Assembly (NCBI GenBank): GCA_001636495.1
Contig: KV440964.1
Location: 1,690,666 to 1,754,665, forward strand
DNA from: Sutcliffiella horikoshii
GTDB lineage: Bacteria > Bacillota > Bacilli > Bacillales > Bacillaceae_I
Direction of reading: 5' to 3'
Length of the DNA stretch: 64,000 nt
The position numbers were made by a program, and so were the translations under genes. Positions 1-7,469 of this stretch are shown one piece after another (the first letter of the stretch is position 1; every line of letters starts with the position of its first letter). A model generated the notes under the pieces. The model saw only the letters and a list, made by a program, of their open reading frames with translations, was not told where the DNA came from and made no database searches.

Positions 1-395
1 AAGACGGCTGGTTATTGACCGGCGACCTTGGCTATATGGACGAAAGGGGCTACTTCTATGTGGTGGACCGCAAGAAAGACATGATCATCGCTGGCGGTTT
101 CAACATCTACCCAAGGGAAATAGAAGAAGTATTATATGAACATGAACAAATCCAGGAAGTTGTCGTCGCTGGCGTTCCTGACGCTTATCGTGGGGAGACG
201 GTGAAGGCTTATATCGTCAAGAAGGCAGGAGCGACCCTAACAGAAGAAGAGCTGGATGTTTTCGCACGCAAACACCTTGCTGCCTATAAGGTTCCTAGGC
301 TCTATGAATTCAGAGATGAGCTGCCAAAGACCGCTGTAGGGAAAATCCTCAGAAGAGCACTAGTGGACGAAGAAAAACAAAAAATCGCAAAATAA
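1..395 (+). CDS. lcfA: Long-chain acyl-CoA synthetase, C-terminal fragment
   Basis: This is the 3' end of an AMP-forming fatty acyl-CoA ligase; its 5' part lies outside the window and the reading frame is open from base 3. The visible 130 or so residues are the small C-terminal domain of the ANL superfamily. They contain the TGD motif, the hinge segment [20 protein letters not shown], and the terminal [11 protein letters not shown] segment with the catalytic lysine needed for adenylate formation. The family activates free fatty acids to acyl-CoA at the membrane. It is followed by fadR, fadB, etfB and etfA as in B. subtilis, which supports lcfA. The family is certain; the gene symbol rests on context. 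Confidence 0.9.
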   Translation, partial: DGWLLTGDLGYMDERGYFYVVDRKKDMIIAGGFNIYPREIEEVLYEHEQIQEVVVAGVPDAYRGETVKAYIVKKAGATLTEEELDVFARKHLAAYKVPRLYEFRDELPKTAVGKILRRALVDEEKQKIAK

Positions 396-404
396 GATAA
401 CAGG

Positions 405-436
405 GGGAGAGGGACAATACCCTCTCTTTTTGTTTT
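405..436 (+). terminator. Rho-independent terminator of lcfA
   Basis: GAGAGGG and CCCTCTC pair across a 6-nt loop and are followed by TTTTTG, ten bases after the lcfA stop codon. It separates lcfA from the fadR unit. Confidence 0.8.
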
Positions 437-471
437 GAATTGATAAAGCAGTATCTATGAAGATCAGAAAA

Positions 472-608
472 CCCTCTGTTGTTTGAAGTGCAGGGTATGA
501 GACTCCGGAGGGAGGTAGCGGTAGGTTGAGACCCCTAAAGCGTTGTGAGGAGGCTCAAGCATCGCCCCTCGGAAAGCGAATACCCGGAACGGAAATCAAC
601 AGAGAATT
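472..608 (+). repeat. Structured intergenic element, copy 1 (CTGTT-ended type)
   Basis: This belongs to the dispersed element family of the window. Its ends pair as CTCTGTTG/CAACAGAG. The second helix is GGGTAT/ATACCC, then GCGGT/ATCGC with one G-U pair, then TTGAG/CTCAA around a purine-rich loop. It lies between the lcfA terminator and the fadR promoter and has no T-tract, so it is not itself a terminator. Confidence 0.8.
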
Positions 609-669
609 TACCAGAAAACTAACCTATAAATAATTAGTTACTGGTACGGAAATTATGATAAGATAATGA

Positions 670-698
670 TTGACAGTTCATTCATGGTGCAGTATCAT
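670..698 (+). promoter_or_regulatory. Sigma-A promoter of fadR operon
   Basis: A perfect -35 TTGACA is separated by 17 bp from TATCAT. The predicted start is near 705, immediately before the FadR operator, so a bound repressor would block initiation. Confidence 0.7.
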
Positions 699-705
699 GA
701 AAATA

Positions 706-723
706 TGAATGATTATTCATTCA
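706..723 (+). promoter_or_regulatory. FadR operator
   Basis: TGAATGATTATTCATTCA is an inverted repeat matching the known FadR box of Bacillus (TGAATGA, 4-nt centre, TCATTCA). It covers the predicted transcription start of fadR. This implies negative autoregulation of the fadR-fadB-etfBA unit, relieved by long-chain acyl-CoA in the known system. Confidence 0.85.
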
Positions 724-746
724 TTTTCCAAAAAGGAGCGAATAGG

Positions 747-1334
747 TTGAAACAACAAAAACCTAAATACAAACAAATAATAGATGCTGCAGTTATTGTC
801 ATAGCAGAAAACGGCTACCATCAAGCGCAAGTTTCCAAAATCGCTAAACAAGCAGGCGTAGCAGACGGTACCATTTATTTATACTTTAAAAATAAAGAAG
901 ACATCCTCATTTCTCTTTTTCAAGAAAAAATGGGATTCTTCATTGAAAAGATTCGTCAAGAAATTGCAGGAAAATCGACATCAACAGAGAAATTATTAAC
1001 GTTGATAGAAAAACACTTCTCGTTGCTTGCTGCTGATCACCATCTTGCCATCGTAACGCAATTGGAATTAAGGCAATCCAATTTAGAACTTCGTTTGAAG
1101 ATTAACGAAGTGTTAAAAGGGTATTTACATGTTGTGGATGAAATTCTGGTGGCGGGTACAAAGAACGGCGAGCTACGTTCAGACTTGGATGTCCGTCTTG
1201 CAAGACAAATGGTGTTCGGTACGATTGATGAAACGATCACCACTTGGGTCATGAATGACCAAAAATATGATCTCACATCGATTGCACCAAGAGTACATGA
1301 TCTATTGATCAGAGGGTTTGGAGCTACACCTTAA
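747..1334 (+). CDS. fadR: Fatty acid degradation regulator FadR (TetR family)
   Basis: A 195-residue TetR-family repressor close to B. subtilis FadR (YsiA), which represses beta-oxidation genes and is released by long-chain acyl-CoAs. The N-terminal helix-turn-helix spans roughly residues 8-54, with recognition segment GVADGTIYLYFKNKEDIL. The rest is the helical ligand-binding domain, including LAIVTQLELRQSNLELR. I chose the TTG at 747 because AAAAGGAG sits eight bases upstream and it gives the family's usual N-terminus (MKQQKPKYKQIID). An upstream in-frame ATG at 666 would place the promoter and operator inside the coding region and is rejected. It heads fadB, etfB and etfA. Confidence 0.93.
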   Translation: MKQQKPKYKQIIDAAVIVIAENGYHQAQVSKIAKQAGVADGTIYLYFKNKEDILISLFQEKMGFFIEKIRQEIAGKSTSTEKLLTLIEKHFSLLAADHHLAIVTQLELRQSNLELRLKINEVLKGYLHVVDEILVAGTKNGELRSDLDVRLARQMVFGTIDETITTWVMNDQKYDLTSIAPRVHDLLIRGFGATP

Positions 1335-1368
1335 GTAGCTCTATGCTTTACATAAGGAGGGATTAATA

Positions 1369-2142
1369 ATGGAATTCTTGCAAATGAAAGTAGAAGATCG
1401 AATTGCAGTCATCACCATCAACAAAGCCCCGGCAAATGCTTTATCATCCGCAGTTTTGAAAGAGCTTTCATCGTTGATGGATGACCTAGAAAACCAAGAA
1501 GATGTAAGGGTGGTCCTTCTTCATGGAGAAGGAAGATTCTTCTCGGCAGGTGCTGATATTAAAGAATTTACCACGGTGGAAACAGGTGAAGAGTTTGCGA
1601 AGCTTGCAAAGTTCGGCCAAGACCTTTTTGAAAGAATGGAGAATTTCCCGAAACCGATTATCGCAGCCATCCACGGTGCTGCATTAGGCGGTGGCCTTGA
1701 ACTTGCTATGGGCTGCCATATCCGCTTGGTGACAAAAACCGCAAAGCTTGGTTTGCCTGAATTGCAATTAGGACTGATTCCAGGATTCGCTGGGACGCAG
1801 CGCTTACCTAAACTCGTTGGTTCTGCCAAGGCGTTTGAAATGCTCTTCACCAGCGATACATTAACAGGAGAAGAAGCTGTTCAATGGGGACTTGCGAATA
1901 AGGCCGTCGATGAAGAAGCATTAATGGAAGAAGCTTTGAAGATGGCGAAAAAGATTGCACAAAAAGGACCAATATCCGTTGCTTCTGTTATTGAATTATC
2001 CCGATACACAAAGCATGAAGAATTTTATCAAGGGGTAGACAGAGAAGCACAATTATTCGGTAAAGTCTTCACGTCCGAAGATGGCAAAGAAGGTATTACT
2101 GCGTTTATGGAAAAAAGAGCTCCCGAATTTAAAGGGAAGTAA
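1369..2142 (+). CDS. fadB: Enoyl-CoA hydratase FadB
   Basis: A 257-residue crotonase-fold protein that hydrates trans-2-enoyl-CoA in the second step of cytosolic beta-oxidation. The oxyanion-hole regions are visible as SAGADIKEF (59-67) and HGAALGGGLELA (102-113). The two catalytic glutamates fall at E111 (GGGLE) and E131 (LPELQLGLIPG). The start has a strong AAGGAGG eight bases upstream. It lies 34 bp after fadR and 65 bp before etfB, so one transcript under FadR control is likely. I see no terminator after it. Confidence 0.93.
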   Translation: MEFLQMKVEDRIAVITINKAPANALSSAVLKELSSLMDDLENQEDVRVVLLHGEGRFFSAGADIKEFTTVETGEEFAKLAKFGQDLFERMENFPKPIIAAIHGAALGGGLELAMGCHIRLVTKTAKLGLPELQLGLIPGFAGTQRLPKLVGSAKAFEMLFTSDTLTGEEAVQWGLANKAVDEEALMEEALKMAKKIAQKGPISVASVIELSRYTKHEEFYQGVDREAQLFGKVFTSEDGKEGITAFMEKRAPEFKGK

Positions 2143-2207
2143 ATTTTTTTATAATATAAAATCTGAATATTACTAATAAAAATAATGTTTAAACAGGAGG
2201 TACTGTG

Positions 2208-2981
2208 ATGAATATTTTTGTTTTATTAAAAAGAACATTTGATACGGAGGAAAGACTAACGGTTTCAAATGGCAGCATAAATGAAGATGGTGCAGAATTC
2301 ATTATCAACCCGTACGATGAGTATGCAGTAGAGGAAGCAATCCAAGTAAGAGACTCGCATGGCGGAGAAGTGACAGTCGTGACAGTCGGAACCGAAGAGG
2401 CAGAAAAAGAGCTTCGCACGGCACTTGCGATGGGTGCTGACAAAGCGGTATTGATCAACACGGAAGATGACGTGGAAAATGGAGACCAATTTACAACAGC
2501 AAAAATCTTGGCTGAGTTCCTGAAAGACAAAGATGCTGACTTGATCATTGGCGGTAACGTAGCAATTGACGGTGGTTCCGGACAAGTTGGACCTCGTGTA
2601 GCAGAATTATTAGATATTCCTTACGTGACAACCATCACAAAGCTAGACATTGAAGGCGGAAAAGCTACAATCGTGCGTGATGTTGAAGGGGATTCCGAAG
2701 TCATTGAAACATCCCTTCCATTGCTTGTAACAGCACAACAAGGTTTGAACGACCCGCGCTATCCATCTCTTCCAGGAATCATGAAGGCAAAGAAAAAGCC
2801 TCTTGAAGAACTAGAATTAGATGATTTAGATCTAGATGAGGACGATGTAGAAGCGAAAACCAAAACGTTGGAGATCTATCTTCCACCGAAAAAAGAAGCT
2901 GGACGTGTGCTTCAAGGGGAGTTAGACGCCCAAGTAAAAGAATTGGTTACCGCATTAAGAAACGAAGCGAAAGTAATCTAA
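2208..2981 (+). CDS. etfB: Electron transfer flavoprotein beta subunit
   Basis: A 257-residue EtfB. With EtfA it carries electrons from acyl-CoA dehydrogenases towards the quinone pool. Recognisable segments are MNIFVLLKRTFDTEE, INPYDEYAVEEAI, the AMP-binding region VAIDGGSGQVGPRVAELL and the signature GLNDPRYPSLPGIMKAKKKP. I prefer ATG 2208 over the adjacent GTG 2205 because of the family N-terminus. The ribosome binding site is AGGAGG at 2196-2201. It is followed not directly by etfA but by a structured repeat of about 140 bp inserted between the two cotranscribed subunits. Confidence 0.93.
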   Translation: MNIFVLLKRTFDTEERLTVSNGSINEDGAEFIINPYDEYAVEEAIQVRDSHGGEVTVVTVGTEEAEKELRTALAMGADKAVLINTEDDVENGDQFTTAKILAEFLKDKDADLIIGGNVAIDGGSGQVGPRVAELLDIPYVTTITKLDIEGGKATIVRDVEGDSEVIETSLPLLVTAQQGLNDPRYPSLPGIMKAKKKPLEELELDDLDLDEDDVEAKTKTLEIYLPPKKEAGRVLQGELDAQVKELVTALRNEAKVI

Positions 2982-2996
2982 ACATCATATAAACAT

Positions 2997-3138
2997 CTAG
3001 CGTTTGATTGGAGCAGATGGCGTAGACTCCGGCGGGAGGTAGCGCTTAGGTGAGACCCCGCAGGAGGCCTGAGGAGGTTCACCAAGTGCCCCGCGGAAAG
3101 CGAAGCCAGATGCGGAAATCAAAAAGCGTCGTTAAGAA
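2997..3138 (+). repeat. Structured intergenic element, copy 2 (between etfB and etfA)
   Basis: Its second helix is GCAGATGGC against GCCAGATGC, with two central mismatches. The third is GCGCTT/AAGTGC with one G-U, and the fourth GGTGA/TCACC. These differ from other copies but keep pairing. It lies between two genes of one operon and so should be transcribed. Confidence 0.8.
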
Positions 3139-3176
3139 GACTTTATAGATAGATACATGGACAGGAGGAGACAAAC

Positions 3177-4154
3177 ATGGCAAGAAAAGTATTAACGTTA
3201 GCAGAAGTACGTGATTCCGCATTACGTAATGTATCGTTTGAGGCAATTGCAGCCGGAAAAACAGTAGCAGAAGGTGGCGAAGTAGTTACTGTACTAGTAG
3301 GGGAAGGTGTAGGTTCACTTGCACAAGAATTGATCGCTTACGGTGCAGACCGCGTCATTACAGTGGAACACGCAAACTTGAAAGCGTACACATCTGACGG
3401 ATACTCCCAAGCATTAATGGCAGTAATCGATTCCGAAAAGCCAGAAGGTATTATTTTCGGTCACACAGCATTAGGGAAGGATCTATCTCCTAAATTGGCT
3501 TCCAAGCTGAACTCCGGTTTAATTTCCGATGCAACGGAAGTGGAAGAGGTTGGCGGAAACCTTGTATTCACAAGACCAATCTATTCTGGTAAAGCATTTG
3601 AAAAGAAAATCGTAACGGACGGCGTTATTTTTGCAACAGTTCGTCCAAACAACATTGCATCTCTTGAAAAAGACGAGGCACGCGCAGGTGATGTAACTTC
3701 CCTTGACGTCGATGTGAAAGATCTTCGCACGATCATAAAAGAAGTCGTTCGCAAAGCTACAGAAGGTGTAGACCTTTCTGAGGCAAAAGTAGTGGTAGCT
3801 GGTGGCCGTGGAGTAAAATCTACAGACGGCTTCGAGCCATTAAAAGAGTTAGCAGACGTACTTAGTGCTGCAGTGGGTGCTTCCCGTGGAGCGTGTGATG
3901 CAGACTATTGCGATTACTCTTTACAGATCGGCCAAACAGGTAAAGTAGTAACACCTGACCTTTACATTGCATGCGGTATCTCCGGAGCGATTCAGCATCT
4001 AGCTGGTATGTCCAACTCCAAAGTAATCGTTGCAATCAATAAAGATCCAGAAGCAAATATCTTTAAAGTGGCTGACTACGGTATCGTCGGTGACCTATTT
4101 GAAGTAGTACCAATGTTAACAGCTGAATTTAAAAAGCTGTTAGTAACGAACTAA
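3177..4154 (+). CDS. etfA: Electron transfer flavoprotein alpha subunit
   Basis: A 325-residue EtfA, the FAD-carrying partner of EtfB. The N-terminal half has the alpha/beta fold segment IIFGHTALGKDLSPKLASKL. The C-terminal FAD-binding domain (about residues 200-300) shows VVAGGRGVKS, GASRGACDADYCDYSLQIGQ, then GISGAIQHLAGM and a terminal NKDPEANIFKVADYGIVGDL. The start has GGAGGAG eight bases upstream. A strong terminator follows, ending the fadR-fadB-etfBA unit. Confidence 0.95.
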   Translation: MARKVLTLAEVRDSALRNVSFEAIAAGKTVAEGGEVVTVLVGEGVGSLAQELIAYGADRVITVEHANLKAYTSDGYSQALMAVIDSEKPEGIIFGHTALGKDLSPKLASKLNSGLISDATEVEEVGGNLVFTRPIYSGKAFEKKIVTDGVIFATVRPNNIASLEKDEARAGDVTSLDVDVKDLRTIIKEVVRKATEGVDLSEAKVVVAGGRGVKSTDGFEPLKELADVLSAAVGASRGACDADYCDYSLQIGQTGKVVTPDLYIACGISGAIQHLAGMSNSKVIVAINKDPEANIFKVADYGIVGDLFEVVPMLTAEFKKLLVTN

Positions 4155-4164
4155 GGTATCCTTG

Positions 4165-4201
4165 AAAACAGCCAGGCACTTAGGGGTGCTTGGCTGTTTT
4201 T
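4165..4201 (+). terminator. Terminator of etfA operon
   Basis: AACAGCCAGGCAC pairs with GTGCTTGGCTGTT around a short loop and is followed by TTTTA. Confidence 0.85.
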
Positions 4202-4229
4202 ATGTGATGGATTGAATAAAGGATAACTT

Positions 4230-4367
4230 AGCTGGTGATTGGAGCAAAAGGCGAAGACTCCAGCGGGGGAGTAGCGACAATGTTGAGACCCCGCAACGAA
4301 GTGAGGAGGCTCAAGGTCGCCCCGCGGAAAGCGAAGCCGTTTGCGGAAATCACCAGCGGTGTACAGA
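4230..4367 (+). repeat. Structured intergenic element, copy 3 (AGCTG-ended type)
   Basis: The ends pair perfectly as GCTGGTGATT/AATCACCAGC. The second helix is GCAAAAGGC/GCCGTTTGC with one mismatch, the third GCGAC/GTCGC and the fourth TTGAG/CTCAA. It lies between the etfA terminator and trxA. Confidence 0.82.
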
Positions 4368-4556
4368 GGGACACAAGCATGAAATAAAATGGACAAAAAC
4401 GGGTAAACCTATACTGAAGCAAATAATTAGCAACACTATGTGGTAAATGCTATACTTTACCTATACTAAATCTCTGAAAGATTTTCCAACTGTCAGAGAA
4501 CACATTAACAGCATATATTGTTAACTGTGAGATAAAAGGCTTAGGAGGAATTTATT

Positions 4557-4871
4557 ATGGCAATTACAAATGCAACTGACCAAAACTTTACACAAGAAAC
4601 TAGCGACGGTCTAGTTCTTGCTGATTTCTGGGCACCATGGTGCGGACCTTGTAAAATGATCGCTCCTGTTCTTGAAGAATTAGATCAAGACATGGGTGAC
4701 AAAGTGAAAATCGTAAAAGTTGATGTGGATGAGAACCAAGAAACTGCTGGAAAATTCGGCGTTATGAGCATCCCGACTTTACTTGTTATCAAAAACGGTG
4801 AAGTAGTAGACAAAGCAGTAGGTTTCCAACCGAAAGAAGCTTTGGCTGAACTATTAAACAAGCACGCTTAA
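4557..4871 (+). CDS. trxA: Thioredoxin
   Basis: A 104-residue cytosolic thioredoxin, the standard family length. It reduces protein disulfides using electrons from thioredoxin reductase. The redox site is WCGPC at residues 28-32, and the cis-proline is Pro73 in SIPT. The start has AGGAGG nine bases upstream. It is a single-gene unit: a terminator follows directly. Two TATACT hexamers at 4451 and 4462 lie in the upstream spacer but have no good -35, so I do not assign a promoter. Confidence 0.97.
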   Translation: MAITNATDQNFTQETSDGLVLADFWAPWCGPCKMIAPVLEELDQDMGDKVKIVKVDVDENQETAGKFGVMSIPTLLVIKNGEVVDKAVGFQPKEALAELLNKHA

Positions 4872-4883
4872 TCCAATTTGTAG

Positions 4884-4911
4884 AAGCCCGGTCCTGTGAC
4901 CGGGCTTTTTG
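4884..4911 (+). terminator. Terminator of trxA
   Basis: AAGCCCGGTC pairs with GACCGGGCTT across CTGT and is followed by TTTTT. Confidence 0.9.
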
Positions 4912-4948
4912 CATGTCTAAGGTTAGAAAAAGAACTTGGCTAAGTACT

Positions 4949-5088
4949 TATATCAATAATATCTTGGATATATCAATAATTTTAGGCATATATCAATAAA
5001 AAATAGAATATATCAATAATTTTTAGGATATATCAACAAAAAATAAAATATATCAGTAATTTTCAAGATATATCAGTAATTCACCACA
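4949..5088 (+). repeat. Tandem array of seven 20-bp units
   Basis: Seven units of exactly 20 bp begin at 4949, 4969, 4989, 5009, 5029, 5049 and 5069. Each starts TATATCA followed by ATAA, ACAA or GTAA, and then has a variable AT-rich second half. There are no unique spacers and no dyad, so this is not CRISPR. It fills the trxA-uvrC spacer. Confidence 0.9.
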
Positions 5089-5216
5089 TCAATATTCCTC
5101 TCCGTGTCCTTTATAACTCCAATCATACCCATCCCTCAAACTTCCAAATGGAACATACGTACGAAACAAGGTATAATAAGATCATACGAAAAATCTTGGG
5201 TTGGGAGGAAGAACCA

Positions 5217-6989
5217 TTGAATGAATCATTAAAAGAGAAGCTCGCCATACTTCCCGACCAACCGGGATGTTATTTGATGAAGGATCGACAAGGAACCATC
5301 ATCTATGTCGGAAAGGCGAAGGTGCTAAAAAATCGCGTCCGCTCCTATTTTACTGGAAGCCATGACGGCAAAACACTAAGGCTTGTCAATGAAATTGTGG
5401 ACTTTGAATATATAGTAACCTCATCAAATATTGAAGCACTGATACTTGAACTGAATCTTATAAAAAAACACAATCCTAAATACAATGTCATGTTGAAAGA
5501 TGACAAGCGTTACCCTTTTATCAAAATTACAGCGGAGAAGCATCCGCGTCTATTAATTACCCGCAAAGTACAAAAGGATAAAGGAAAGTACTTTGGACCT
5601 TATCCGAATGTTCAAGCGGCTAATGAAACAAAAAAGCTACTCGACCGAATATATCCCCTAAGAAAATGTATGACACTGCCTGATCGTGTCTGTCTTTACT
5701 ACCACATGGGACAATGTCTGGCTCCTTGTGTTGAGCATGTGCCGGATGAGACGAATAAAGAAATGGTGGATGGGATTGTCCGGTTTTTGAACGGTGGCTA
5801 TAAAGAAGTCAAAAGTGAGCTTACCGAAAAAATGATGAAAGCATCAGAGAATCTGGAGTTTGAACGGGCACAGGAATTCCGGGACCAAATCATCAATATC
5901 GAAGCGACAATGGAAAAGCAAAAGATGGAGATGAATGACTTTGTCGACCGGGATGTATTTGGATATTCCTTTGACAAGGGGTGGATGTGTGTGCAGGTCT
6001 TTTTTATCCGTCAGGGTAAATTGATTGAACGTGATGTTTCCTTGTTCCCTATCTACAATGAACCAGAAGAGGATTTCCTTACGTTCCTCGGCCAGTTCTA
6101 TTCCAAGCAAAACCACTTTGTACCAAAGGAAGTCATGCTTCCAAGTCAAATCGACCTACCGGTTGCGCAAGAGCTTCTTCAAACCAATGTGCTTCAGCCG
6201 CAACGCGGGAAAAAGAAGCAGCTGGTGGACCTTGCCAATAAGAATGCAAAAGTTGCGCTTGGAGAAAAATTCTCATTAATTGAACGGGATGAGAGCAGAA
6301 CCATCAAAGCGGTCGAAAATCTTGGCAAAATCCTTGGCATCATGACCCCGCACCGTATCGAAGCCTTTGATAACTCTAATATCCAAGGGACAGATCCGGT
6401 TTCTGCCATGGTCGTGTTTATTGATGGGAAACCGGAGAAGAGGGAGTATCGAAAATATAAGACTAAAAGTGTCCAAGGACCTGATGACTATGAATCCATG
6501 AGGGAAGTTGTAAGAAGAAGGTACACGCGTGTACTGAAGGAATCCCTACCATTACCAGATCTGATAGTCATTGATGGTGCCAAGGGACATATGAGCGCAG
6601 TACGGGATGTTCTTGAAAATGAGCTGGACTTATTTGTTCCGATCGTCGGACTTGCCAAAGATGACAAACATAGAACTAGCAACCTTCTTGCTGGGGAGGA
6701 TGCGATGATTGTACCACTCGAAAGGACAAGCCAAGAGTTCTATCTGCTTCAACGGATACAGGATGAGGTGCATCGATTCGCCATTACCTTCCACCGCCAG
6801 ATCAGAAGCAAGAGTGTGTTCCAGTCTATACTCGATGAAATTACCGGAGTCGGTGCAACAAGGAAAAAAGCATTGATGAAACACTTCGGATCTGTGGCAA
6901 AGATGAAAGAAGCCACGGTGGAAGAAATCCAAGCTGCGAAAATTCCAAAACCGATAGCTGAAGAAATTTTTAAAAAACTTCGTGAATAG
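5217..6989 (+). CDS. uvrC: UvrABC system protein C
   Basis: The nuclease subunit of bacterial nucleotide excision repair, 590 residues. The N-terminal GIY-YIG domain that makes the 3' incision spans about residues 15-95 ([28 protein letters not shown]). A conserved cysteine cluster follows ([21 protein letters not shown]), then the UVR motif that contacts UvrB ([15 protein letters not shown]), the RNase H-like 5'-incision domain ([18 protein letters not shown]) and C-terminal helix-hairpin-helix repeats ([17 protein letters not shown]). The TTG at 5217 has GGGAGG eight bases upstream and gives the family N-terminus. An upstream in-frame ATG at 5148 has no ribosome binding site and precedes a TATAAT at 5171, a possible promoter element. 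Confidence 0.93.
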   Translation: MNESLKEKLAILPDQPGCYLMKDRQGTIIYVGKAKVLKNRVRSYFTGSHDGKTLRLVNEIVDFEYIVTSSNIEALILELNLIKKHNPKYNVMLKDDKRYPFIKITAEKHPRLLITRKVQKDKGKYFGPYPNVQAANETKKLLDRIYPLRKCMTLPDRVCLYYHMGQCLAPCVEHVPDETNKEMVDGIVRFLNGGYKEVKSELTEKMMKASENLEFERAQEFRDQIINIEATMEKQKMEMNDFVDRDVFGYSFDKGWMCVQVFFIRQGKLIERDVSLFPIYNEPEEDFLTFLGQFYSKQNHFVPKEVMLPSQIDLPVAQELLQTNVLQPQRGKKKQLVDLANKNAKVALGEKFSLIERDESRTIKAVENLGKILGIMTPHRIEAFDNSNIQGTDPVSAMVVFIDGKPEKREYRKYKTKSVQGPDDYESMREVVRRRYTRVLKESLPLPDLIVIDGAKGHMSAVRDVLENELDLFVPIVGLAKDDKHRTSNLLAGEDAMIVPLERTSQEFYLLQRIQDEVHRFAITFHRQIRSKSVFQSILDEITGVGATRKKALMKHFGSVAKMKEATVEEIQAAKIPKPIAEEIFKKLRE

Positions 6990-6992
6990 GTG

Positions 6993-7021
6993 TTGTAACG
7001 ATTCTTATTGTCTGATATAAT
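6993..7021 (+). promoter_or_regulatory. Sigma-A promoter of lysC leader
   Basis: TTGTAA is separated by 17 bp from TATAAT, which is also preceded by TG at the extended -10 position. It lies immediately upstream of the lysine riboswitch. Confidence 0.75.
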
Positions 7022-7054
7022 CACTATTAATTTCATAATGTGCCACTTCAAATC

Positions 7055-7252
7055 GATGAAGTGATGATAGAGGTGCGAACTTCAAAAGTATGTAATCGGA
7101 GAAGAAAGAGCTTCCGAGATGATTACGGAAAGGGGAGGATCGCCGAAGTAAAAAAAAGTCTCTTTTTCTTTTTTTTACTGGTTCTGCGTTTAAGAAATGT
7201 AGGACTGTCAGGTTGTCTTTGTGCTGCCTGGAGAGCTATCTCACCGCGTGAA
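7055..7252 (+). ncRNA. Lysine riboswitch (L-box) upstream of lysC
   Basis: The conserved L-box core is present in order: GATAGAGGTGCGAAC at 7067, AGTATG near 7088, GGAAAGGGGAGGATCGCCGA around 7129-7149, GGACTGTCAGG near 7202, and the closing TGGAGAGCTATCTC around 7229. These match the known lysine aptamer of Bacillus lysC leaders, including the strand that closes P1. An intrinsic terminator at 7275 forms the expression platform. Lysine binding is expected to favour termination and lower aspartokinase II synthesis. An open frame at 7040-7330 overlaps this RNA and is not a gene. Confidence 0.93.
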
Positions 7253-7274
7253 CGGATTCTTTATTTGACCAATC

Positions 7275-7310
7275 ACAGCAATGAGACATTAGCTCATTGC
7301 TGTTTTTTTT
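7275..7310 (+). terminator. Riboswitch-controlled terminator of lysC leader
   Basis: ACAGCAATGAG pairs with CTCATTGCTGT and is followed by eight T residues. It is the off-state structure of the lysine riboswitch. Confidence 0.88.
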
Positions 7311-7392
7311 ATATCCTCAAAAGGCTGTAAGGCTAAATGCGTACTGAGAGCTATCTAACATTATGATGAGACTACAAATTCTGTAAATACTT

Positions 7393-7443
7393 AGCTGTTG
7401 ATCGAAGCCCTGGGCGGAAATCAACTGCGTCGTTAAACAGAAC
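7393..7443 (+). repeat. Internally deleted remnant of the structured element (copy 4)
   Basis: The sequence has the element's 5' end (AGCTGTTGAT) joined directly to its 3' part (CGAAGCC, GGGCGGAAATCAACTGCG, then CGTTAAACAGA). About 90 bp of core are missing. It lies between the riboswitch terminator and lysC. Confidence 0.7.
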
Positions 7444-7469
7444 TAATCAATGAAAAGGGAATGGTGCAC

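Noticed and set aside
666-746. Upstream ATG extension of fadR
   Set aside because: It would translate the promoter and FadR operator; the TTG at 747 has the ribosome binding site and family N-terminus.
4151-4396. Short open frames across the structured elements, with a recurring RLRFPRGDLEPP-like product
   Set aside because: They arise from the repeat sequence itself at every copy, without ribosome binding sites; repeats of this kind are often misannotated as small hypothetical proteins.
4949-5088. Possible CRISPR array
   Set aside because: Units are directly tandem with no unique spacers, and no cas genes are present in the window.
5148-5216. Upstream ATG extension of uvrC
   Set aside because: It lacks a ribosome binding site, is outside the family alignment, and contains a promoter-like TATAAT.
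7040-7330. A 96-codon open frame before lysC
   Set aside because: It overlaps the lysine riboswitch and its terminator, lacks a ribosome binding site, and the translated sequence is not protein-like.
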